64,000 nt of DNA from Azolla caroliniana. Its lineage: Eukaryota; Polypodiophyta. Location of the stretch: contig JBHGNT010000015.1 in NCBI GenBank assembly GCA_043228905.1, forward strand, positions 5,270,001 through 5,334,000, given 5' to 3'. The translations under genes were made by a program, and so were the position numbers. This document shows positions 55,318 through 64,000 of this stretch, piece after piece. The notes below the pieces were generated by a model. It worked only from the letters and a program-made list of their open reading frames with translations. It searched no databases and was not told the DNA's origin. Position 1 is the stretch's first letter. Each line of letters starts with the position of its first letter.

Positions 55318-56859
55318 TCATCGTCGTGACGCTTGTACCATGTAAGGCCCGAACCACCTTCTTGCGAACTTCCGTGTCGCTCGGTGCTGGTTGTCGAGGC
55401 TGCTGTCGTAGACTAGCACCCAGTCGCCTTCCTCGATCTTCTTCGGTCGGAGCCGGTGCGTCCGGTCGAACCGGGCTTTGTTCCTCGTCCTGGCCACCCG
55501 AAGCTTTTCCGCAACCTGCTCCACGTCCTCCGGTCTCCGCTCGAGCTGTCGTATGCGCGCCGTCAACAGTTCCTCCCGGCTCATCTCGTCTCTCCAGTCC
55601 ACGGTTGCCCATGAGGAGACCGTACGTTCGATCGGCATGATCGGCTTCTGCCCAAACATGAGCTCTGCCGGCATGAATCCGGTTACCGAACTGTGCGTAG
55701 TCTGGTCAGCCCACAACGCGTAAGGCAGTAGCCGCGGCCAGTTCCCGACTTGACCTCCGCATGCCTGAACTAACGCCTTGACAATCGGTCCATGTCTGCG
55801 CTCCACCTTTCCATTCGCCTCCGGATTGTACGCAGTGGTAAGCGAGAGCTTGACTCCTAGCCGGTCGAACAGCTCTTCGGCTTCTTCGGCGTCCAACTCC
55901 CGGCGATCAGCCACGATCTTCCCGACGCACCCGTACCGGCATATCACGTCCTCGATCAGGAACCGACATACGGCTGCGGTCGTTTTGTTCTGAAGGGCTC
56001 GGCCTTCTACCTGGTTCGTTAGGTCTTTCCGAGCCAAGACTAGATACCGCATCTGTCCTACTCCCATCGGCATCGTCACCAGATCTACCATCCATTTGAA
56101 GTGGATGGTCGGAGGGTACGTAGGGTGAAGCTTGTCCCGATGTCGGACTATGGAGTGCATCTGACAGCTCTCGCAAGTTGTCACGAACTGATGCACGTCC
56201 CGGTACAGTCCCGGCCACCAGTACTTCCCCTTTATCTTCTCGAACGTGGCCCACGTTCCACGGTGTCCAGCCCAAGGGCTGTCGTGGTAGGCCGTCAGCA
56301 GCTCTTCCTGTTCTTCCTTCATCGCCACCACCCGGAGCGGGACGTCGTCCCTCTTCTTCGGGTGCTTCCATAAGTGTCCGTCCTGGAGGAAGAATCGGTA
56401 TGCTTTCTTCCGGATCCGGTTGGCCTCATCCCTCGTCCATGACGCATCCGGCGTCATTGTCCTCAGAAACCCACTGATCTGCAGCCACTCGCCGTCGTAC
56501 TTGCTCTCGTCGAAGCCGTTAAGTGCCGGAGTGCTCGCCCCATCGGTCGTCACGTACGCCGCCTCGAAGAAGTCCACGCCGACTTCTTCGTCCTCCGAAA
56601 CCATGCCGCCCTCGTCATCAAACCTCGCCCTCGAAAGCATGTCGGCCATGGCATTGTCCTTTCCGGAAATGTGTCGTATCTCCGGGTCCAGGGACTTGAT
56701 GTACGCTATCCACCTGAGCATCGCCAGGTCCGGTGTCGCGCATACGGAAACCATGCCGAGAATCGGCAGGCAATCCGTCTCGATAATCACTTCTGTCCCG
56801 ATCAGGTAGTCTTTGTCTGCCTTTACCGCCGAAACGATACCCCAGAGTTCGCGTTTAAC
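55318..56859 (-). pseudogene. Gypsy B RNase H end and integrase
   Basis: 490 open codons at 56790-55318 plus the upstream stretch to the TAG at 56860-56862. RNase H end: IETDCLPILGMVSVCATPDL, HISGKDNAMADMLSRARFDD. Integrase zinc finger: YHDSPWAGHRGTWATFEKIK and CESCQMH. Core: Asp in WMVDLVTMPMGV, Asp in IVADRRELDAEE, Glu in NPEANGKVERRHG. C terminus: RFDRTHRLRPKKIEEGDWVL and FARRWFGPYMV. The TAG at 56860-56862 is a Gln codon in A. Integrase itself looks complete. Confidence 0.9.
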
Positions 56860-58523
56860 CTAGGCGTACCCTCGCTGTCGCTCACTGAGGACCTTAGCGC
56901 CGAATCGGATCGGGAACCGGGTGTCGTCCTCATCTTCTTGGTTGACGACCCATCCGATCCCGGTCAGGCTCGTATCCACCGTTATGTATACCGGGGTACC
57001 CTTCTCGTAGACAGCCTTCCGGAGCGCCGGTGCTGCCGCAAGAGCTTCCTTCAGCTTCCGGACCGACTCCGTGTGCTCGTCTCGCCACTCGAATCTTTGC
57101 CCCTTCTTCAGCAACCCGTATAGTGGCTCCGCAACGTGGGCGTAATGCGGGATCCATATGTGGCAGAACGCACATGCCCCCAGGAACCTCCGAACTTCCG
57201 TAACCGAGCTACAGTCGGTCTTCATCACGGAGATGGCTTCTACCTTTGCCGGAGACGGCTTCCGGCCATATGGTCCACATAGATGCCCGACCACCAGGAT
57301 TTCTGATTGCCCGAAGGCCGATTTCTCCCCAGAGAAGGTGAGCCTCGCATCCTCTAGCCTTTGTAGCACCTTCTCGCAGTCGTCGATGTGTGTTGCTACG
57401 AATCGCCGGCATCCGTCCGCCTGAGTGTCTCGTCCTTCTCTTCCACCGGGCACCCCTTGATGGGGATGTCGTCTAGAAACGGCATGGTGATGTTCGGGAT
57501 GCAATCCCTCAGTACTTTGTTCATTGCATTCACCATGTGGGCCACCGAGTTGGTCCCTCCTTGTGGCAGGGTACACATTCGCACTAGGCCGAGGGGGGTT
57601 CGCATCGTCGTAATGTCTCTGCTCTCCACGGCTAGCTGGAACTGGTCGTACCCCGAGTACAGATCACCGACCGAGTAAATCGACCTTCCGGCGAAGGCCT
57701 CCGCGAACTCGTCTATGGTCGATCCGATTCCTGCGTTCCGAATGGTCACTCTGTTGACCGGCTGCAGGTCCTGAATGAAGCGCAATGTTCCGTTTTTCTT
57801 TGGTACGGTAAACCATCGGTTCGAGTATGGCGCACTCGACGGTTCGAGAATACCCATATCGACTTTCTGCCTCAGCAGCCCCATCAACTCCGGGATATGA
57901 GCTCTTGGTACCGGAATCGGCTTGAGATTCCACGGCACATGCGGTACTGTGAATATCACCATCGGCTCCACGATTGTCGGGTCTACGCACCCAATTTCTT
58001 CCGGCGAGAATGCGAAGGCTTTCCTGGGCCTTCCGAGCATTTTCCGAAACCGGTCTTCCTCCGCCGACAGTAGGAACCCGCCCCCACCGATCCTGAGCTC
58101 CCGGAGCGTCCCGTCGGTGAAGGTGTGTCCTATGCAGGCCGGGTCTCGTAAACTGGGGTCCGACGCCACCCCTCTGATTCGGGACTCACTGCCCTCCGGC
58201 AAGGGTGCTGCGACCTTCCGGTCCACAGTCTTGTACTTCGTGCTAACTCGGACCGTCTGATCCGACCCGAGCCCCTGACTGAAGTTCGCGATGACTTCAT
58301 ACATCTCTTCGGAACATACCGGTATCGTCCGGTCTTCATTAAGGTCTTCTCCGGCTACCTTCCTTAGCATTCCCAAGGTGTCGTCGAAGGAGACCGCCTC
58401 CACGGCTCCGCTGATTTCCTCGTCCGGCCGAGAACTCCGCACACTCGAAGTCGCACTTCCGCCCTTGTCTTTTCTCGGCCGACGATGCCGACTATCATAC
58501 ACCCTCCATTGTTGGAGAAGCAA
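56860..58523 (-). pseudogene. Gypsy B reverse transcriptase and RNase H start
   Basis: 58523-57396: YEVIANFSQGLGSD, RELRIGGGGFLL, HVPWNLKPIPVPRAHIPELM, FTVPKKNGTLRFIQDLQPVN, GDLYSGYDQFQLAVES, MCTLPQGGTNSVAHMVNAMN and the catalytic ITMPFLDDIPIKG near 57475. A frameshift near 57410-57420 moves the frame to 57576-56860, which continues with FVATHIDDCEKVLQRLEDAR, VRRFLGACAFCHIWIP and the RNase H start VYITVDTSLTGIGWVVNQED. RT copies RNA into cDNA and RNase H removes the template. Confidence 0.88.
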
Positions 58524-58602
58524 AATTTCCTACCTATCGTACAGTCGTGGGGTCTTTTCCGAGTGTCCGGGCTGTCTCGGCCCCACGCCTTGGCAGCCCT
58601 CT

Positions 58603-60411
58603 CTAAAAATCCTCCCGGCTCTCGCCACCGAGGGATTCGCGGTTTCTCTCGTGGTTCGGCCGCACTGTCAGAAATTGCACCGAATGGCGCCCGTCCTGGC
58701 TTTTGACCCTCGCGTAGGCCGAACCGTTGTCCAGCACCTTGGTCTCCATTCTCGCCGCCGTGATGTATGGTTCCCCTAATATGACCGGATGCGAGGACGT
58801 CTCCTGTATGAAGAAGTGCTGGTCAATCTCGACGTCGCCGATCTTGACTCGCACGTTCGGGCAGGCCCCGTGCAGTTCCTCGGTGGCGCGCGTCACCGCC
58901 CGTATCTTCCACCCGTGCTTGGTGTTGATCGGCCACTTTCCCTTCTTATAGAAGTCCATGGACATCAGGTTTATTTCCGAACCGTGGTCCACCAATGCCA
59001 CCGGTTCCTGAACATCTCCGATCTTTACCGGGGTCTCCGTGGTCGCTCGGGCCCAGTGCGGCCTTGAATAGTGGCTCTCCGCCCACTCATCTTTCAGCGC
59101 CATGTCGTCGATGTGCGTCGTCCGCACGTCCACCAGTCTTTTTGGTTCTGTCTCCATCGACAGCCTCTTTCGTTTCACCAGGTCCGCAATGGAGTCGTGG
59201 AACTCCTTTGCGATCCCTAGCACCTCTCGCAATGACAGCTCCACTTTGTTGTCGAGGATCCGTTCTTCTAGGACCTTTCGTAGGTCCGTAGTCCTTTCTA
59301 TTTCCGTCCCCAGTCGGTATCCGCCCTTCCTGGGGTTATCTTGCGCGCTGGACCCACCGGCATCGTTCCGTCGTTGCCCGAATCGGGTCTCGTACCGTTG
59401 TGAGGGCCCGGCCACTCCGGCTTTCCCCACTCGTTTGTCTTCTACCAGAACCTCGTAGTTCCGGCAGGCGGCTTCTACGAAGCCCGTCTTCTCCTCGACC
59501 GGATCGCTCCACCTGGTTATTTCCCGGACTCGTCTCTCAGCGCGGTCCGTTTCATCTTTCCTTAGTCGTGCGCCGGCAAGACCTTCCAGCATTGCCGACC
59601 AGAATCCGTCTTTGCCCTCTGTTCGGGCCTCGCTGCCCCCGACCCGAATTCCGGCCGACGCCGAGTAGTGGATGGCCTCTACGTGTCGGGCCGCTGCCTC
59701 TTCCATCAGTCTCTTCATACCTCCTCGCCCGTCATTTCGGTTCAGGGCCCTCCTGGTGTCGCCGGCGTTCACCCGGCCTTCCCATAGGTACACCACCCGG
59801 TTCCTCAACGCCTCTGCGAAATCGTCGCAGTCCTTCCGAATGTGGCAGACCTCGTCGCACCACATGCACCTGTTCCCCGCTGCCGGCCGTCGGTCACGAG
59901 CCGGTTCGCCGCCTTCCCTTCGAGTCTGGGCGATCTGGAGATCCTTTATCGCCCGCGTCAACTCCTCCAACGCTGCTCCTCCGGACGAGCCATTGACCAT
60001 GCCGGTCGAAGCCTGACCGGTTTCGAGCCATTCCCGGGTTTCTTCCCTTCGCACTTGCGGTGCCGGTTCAAGCCTCCTTGCCGTGACAGAGCCCGCACCG
60101 GCTGCCCCGTTGTCAGCCCATTCTCGCTGTTTATCGAAACGGCCACAGACTCTCTTAACCGCTGCCCAGTCGGTTGTCAACCCGTCCTCGGTTTCCAGCA
60201 AGGAGCCGACTTGGTCCCGGTCCTGCTCATCCACCGACTTGACGAACAGTAGGACCCGGCTCGTATCCAGAACGGTTCGGTCAAGCGTCGAAAGGTGCGC
60301 AAAGCGTTCTTCGAACTCCCGGAGGAGTGTCGTCGCGTTTCTTCCCTTGCTGAGGGCCTCCACCCATTCCATGAAGTCTCGTTTCGAAAGCCGGAGCGCG
60401 TCGTCCAGCCC
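58603..60411 (-). pseudogene. Gypsy B Gag and protease (N-terminally truncated)
   Basis: An uninterrupted frame of about 600 codons from the break at 60412 to 58603. Gag: LDDALRLSKRDFMEWVEA, LLREFEERFAHLSTLDRTVL, VKRVCGRFDKQREW. Knuckle: CMWCDEVCHIRKDC near 59830-59872. Middle: KRLMEEAAARHVEAIHYSAS, GFVEAACRNYEVLVEDKRVG. Protease: VALVDHGSEINLMSMDFYKK near 58960-59010, then HPVILGEPYITAARMETKV and SQDGRHSVQFLTVRPN. The N-terminal Gag portion present in A is missing. Confidence 0.88.
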
Positions 60412-60412
60412 G

Positions 60413-60616
60413 AACAAATATTTTTATATTTATTATAGAAATACATAATTTTAGTGTGAAGTCCCATTTTTAATGTCAGATAAAAATATCCATAAATTTT
60501 GGGAAATGCAAAAGTGAGGAATTAATGAACCTTTATTTTATTTTATTCATTTATTAAAAATAAAACAAATATTTTTACATTTACTATAAAAATTTATTAG
60601 TGTCAAGTCCAATCTT
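60413..60616. mobile_element. hAT-like element copy 2, probable right part
   Basis: Begins AACAAATATTTTTATATTT and follows copy 1 from about 654 to 895 (for example AATTTTGGGAAATG against AATTTTGAGGGAAT). The right inverted repeat and its duplication are not found. It is best explained as the other side of the element split by copia-2 at 34232. Confidence 0.65.
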
Positions 60617-63600
60617 GGGCAAAATCTCGACTCCCAAGAACTGTGTCAACATTCTGGTTAGGTTGGGACTTTTGCCGGCCAAGGTGGGAGAGCTGGAACT
60701 AATTCCGGTTCATATTTTTGTAACTGGCTATTTATGCTTCTTTTTTTAAGAAAAATGTTTAAAAAAATGTTTTTCCCTCTTTCACTATGTTTCCCCCCTG
60801 TTTCCCCACTCTCGAATCCCTCATTTTCCTTGTTCCCCCTATTCCCCTACTCTCGAATCCCTCTTTTTCTCCTATTTTCTCTCTCTTTTCTTGTGTCTGT
60901 ATTACCTCTTCACAAATAATGTACTCATTGAAGGAGTAGTGAAATTTGGGAAATTCGGTCCTACCAGGAAGAAAGTAAGTCATTTTATTCAATCAATTCT
61001 ATTTTTCCTTTAAACCTTCCCTTATTCTTGTTATGTAACTAGAAATATTTTTTGTTTTTATCTTCATTATGAATCAATTTTTTGGGTTTTTTCTTATCAT
61101 CATAATGAATTTTTTGGTAAATGTACTCAAGGTTTTAGAGTTTTTATTGTCGATGCGACAACTTGCTAACAAAGACAGGAAATTGGAAGCAACAATTTGT
61201 GGGACAGGATTATATGTTGAATAATATGTGCTAGGATTATTTAAAAGCATGAACCACATGATTATGTACTGCTTCACACCATCATTTCTAACTGTTGTTG
61301 GAGAAGATGAATTCATCTCTTCTAGTTTAGCAAGAACTGAAATTAGTTGGCCAGATGATGGAGATGGAATACTTCTATCATGTAATGTAGATATATGTAT
61401 CGTGCTCCAATTGGTTATTGCCCACATGCAATAGATCTTTTGTGCAGTTAATATGGACACTAATTTAATATGTTGTCTCTTTGTCAACAACATAACTATG
61501 TGGGACACAATGCCATCTGTTTGTACTCATGTTGTGGAGATTATGAGATGTTTGATAGCCTTCCGATCTATGTAAATGCAAAAGGAGCCCCCAACTCATC
61601 AAACCATTAGAGGTATGTTTTCATGTTTGCCTTAATGTGGCTAATTCATTTGTGTGTTAAACTCCAAGCAATTTGCACATACATCTCAACTATGGGGTGC
61701 TTTGTTTCTTTCATCTCATGCACCTTTGTGGGTTAATAATAATGCAGGAAGAGATTGATGATGAGATAGATGAATATGTGGATGTTCATAAAAGGTAATG
61801 CCTAGAAAGTGAAATTTTAATTTTGCTTGTTCAAAATCATTCTTTTAAAGAACGCCTTAATTTAAAAAACAAGTTCTTTTGGGGAAGATAAATTGAATTT
61901 AAGGATTTTTTTATCTATTGATTTGAACGAGAGCAGAACTAGAGACATTGTTTCTTTTGTATCACCAACGAGATCTACATTAGCTACTAGGCTCTTGAGT
62001 TTGACTAGAGTGAGTATCATATCATTCTCCTATCTAGCTTTCTTTTGTTTATTTCACTTGTAGATGGTGTATATGTAGAGATATGAACACTTAAGTTCAG
62101 TTCATTCCATTTCATGACAGTCACTAATCAATTCCACATACTGAACATGTTTCACTTTGGGTCCTTGTAGGTCATATTTTGTCCTCTAAGAGCAATAATA
62201 AAATATGTTTTCTGTGTCCATTGCATATGACACTATTCTTTTATTGGCAATGTTGGTGGTGGCTCAAAGCTATATAAAAGTATGGTTTGTTCCTTTTTTG
62301 CATTGCAGAGCTCAATGAATTCACAAAGCCAGAAATTGTTGATAGACAACCCAGATAAGGCCGAGAAAAAATTGATAGGCCTAAACAACCATTATTGGAA
62401 TAATAGCTTTTCAATCATTCTGATTTTGAGTAAGAACATGCAACAACCTTCTTACTGTTTTGGGGGTTATTTCCCCCTCACATTTAATTTTGTGTACCAC
62501 ATTAAATGATGACTTGATTTTGGCGCTTCTTCCTCATCGTGTCTCCTCTTCCTTTATCCAACTGAGCTTGTCTCAAACTCGAAAACTCTGCATCTCAGGT
62601 ATTCACTGCATGCCTATGTCCCCATCATTTTGATAACTTTGCTTCAATCATCTTCCCAATCTATTTTGAAGCACTGGTTTCCCCATCCTCTCCTTCCCTC
62701 AGTATGTCTCTTCACTTTCTGTACAATGGCCTCAGTGTTGATTAGAGCTATGGTTTATGGCATAGGTTATATCACAACACTTATTTAGGCTTTAGTATTT
62801 AGAGTTTATCCGAAAACTCATCTATGTTTTTGCTATGGTTTATTAAGTATGTTTATGCAGTATGATGTATTAAGCACTTGTTTTGATTACTTAGGTGTTG
62901 AAATAACAAAAAATTAGGTGCACTTGACAAAATCTAGAAATAAAAAGTTCCATATGTATAACCTAATGTTTTTGGTGTGAATAAATAAATTTACAACATG
63001 TGTTTTCTTTGTCTGATAGATTTCTTTTCACCATGTTATTGCTTTCATATTTTTCACTAAAGTTCATGAGCTTGTTGAAATCTTGCCTCCCGAAACATCA
63101 TTCCCATATAACAAATATCATATTACTAATTAGTATTGTTCTAATCCCTCATCATATTCCCAATTTCAAATTCAAAATCTTACTACTGAGTTATGTCTTT
63201 CCCTTATATATGCAAAGTTGTGAATCACTTTGATTGTTTAAACTGGTTGTTTTGATTCATAGATTTTGTTCCATATTGTGGGATCATGTTCAATATGTAT
63301 GCTTATCCAAAAAATTGATTGTTTAGGGTTTAGCGGAGCTACTCTTCATGCCATTTATGTGATTTGTTCATGGACTTTTTAACCATAATGCCACTCGCTT
63401 CTTTAGCTCCTCCTATCTCCAATGTGAAGCTTCGACAAACATGCAACGCTTGTTCGGCCATAGAAGGTAAACATGAACCCTTATTGCATGTTCATTTTCC
63501 TTCATCCATTTCATCATAGTCTAACTTAAATGATGGTTGTCTTGCTTAAAAAATCATTGTTTTGGTAAAGGAATATATGAGTGTCAATGGTAGTCGCCAA

Positions 63601-64000
63601 TGAGAGTGAGTTGTCATGTAGCACATCTATGTTTGAAAGGAGCAAGAGATGGGTGGTTCTTCACATAGTCTGTTATCTACTAGAAATAATTAAGAGATTT
63701 AGGTTGGAGGATCATAGGGATATTATCTCTAGAGTAACAAATATTAATGTTTGAATGAAGACAGGGAGAATATTACGTTTAGTGACCAATGTGTTTCAGA
63801 GGAGATTGTAGAGTCTATGAAGTTATCCCTAGACTTAGTGAAAGGGGTAGAGAGCAGAGATAAGCTTGGTGCAAAGAGAGCAACCCTTCACTCTCATGGT
63901 TGTAAACGGGGCAAGAAAAATAAAATATAGTGATACTAAAGTTGCCTTAGCCCTTGGTATTCAAAGAAGGAACTTGAGGAACCATCGCACAAATATACAA
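60617..64000. other. AT-rich flank, no gene established
   Basis: No long reading frame. A 2-unit imperfect repeat with CCCCACTCTCGAATCCCTC lies at about 60795-60870. Exon-like pieces occur at 61748-61794 (AG before it, GT after it, coding EEIDDEIDEYVDVHK) and 63386-63466 (open frame from an ATG, followed by GTAAAC), but they do not form a recognisable gene. No LTR or LINE signature was seen. Confidence 0.4.

Larger units (their letters stand above)
54553..60412 (-). mobile_element. Gypsy B, 5'-truncated relative of A
   Basis: Minus-strand element with its 3' LTR (54553-55171), polypurine tract, integrase, RNase H, RT, protease and most of gag. It breaks off inside gag at 60412 against hAT-like sequence, so the 5' LTR and primer site are lost. 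Its 3' LTR is inserted in the copia-2 RT frame. Its Pol is better preserved than that of A. Confidence 0.9.

Noticed and set aside
3841-60412. A general C-to-T nonsense signature (methylation or RIP-like) across the elements
   Set aside because: Some stops fit: B TAG at 56860-56862 is CAG in A, and two copia-2 TGA codons are TGG in copia-1. But others are transversions or larger changes (GAG or GAA to a stop in A, GAA to TAA in copia-2 near 54439, TAC to TAG in copia-1 gag). The stops do not show a clean signature.
60734-60992. Short frames in the pyrimidine-rich stretch
   Set aside because: Composition-driven frames in a CT-rich, partly duplicated stretch, without recognisable protein features.

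Overview
The window looks like a retrotransposon-dense stretch of a land-plant nuclear genome. Evidence is the set of Ty3/gypsy, Ty1/copia and LINE polyproteins, initiator-Met tRNA primer sites, a chromodomain integrase, a hAT-type non-autonomous element, and no bacterial gene organisation. The divergent gypsy families (a DHG-type protease Gag-Pol and its Gag-only relative) make a seed-free plant such as a lycophyte or fern my guess, but that is weak. I found no convincing host gene. AT-rich flanks (about 1-3.4 kb and 60.6-64 kb) contrast with the GC-rich elements between them.

Layout. 405-1064: a 660-bp hAT-like element with an 8-bp target duplication. 1426-2808: 5'-truncated LINE tail (- strand). 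3400-10417: a nearly intact chromovirus, here called E1 (- strand), with 455-bp LTRs, 5-bp target duplication, primer site, polypurine tract and one gag-pol frame broken by two stops. 11034-11330: LINE fragment. 11331-17227: long decayed LINE (+), meeting a second LINE tail (17283-18250, -) at a (GATA)n tract. 18251-22928: copia-1 (-), interrupted in its leader by F. 22929-33240: F, a Tat-like gypsy element (-) with a large coiled-coil ORF downstream of integrase. F carries a solo E1 LTR and a 147-bp palindrome built from E1 LTR ends, and it continues into a partial tandem second copy.

33241-60616 is a set of nested insertions. A copia-3 fragment holds a second hAT-like element. That element is split by copia-2 (+). 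The copia-2 coding frame is split by gypsy A (37364-54081, -) and again by related gypsy B (54553-60412, -, 5'-truncated). Gypsy A contains a Gag-only element D (38364-41876, LTRs identical by eye, open 673-codon gag, tRNA-like Pol III boxes in each LTR) and a copia element C (44764-50951, +). C ends in an unusual truncated LTR / duplicated piece of A / third LTR arrangement.

How parts relate. Autonomous families (E1, A/B, C) encode Gag, protease, reverse transcriptase, RNase H and integrase. D has only Gag but shares Gag homology, a primer-site type and a 4-bp target duplication with A/B, so A/B-type enzymes probably mobilise it. Most coding copies are broken. D, and to a lesser degree E1, look recent.
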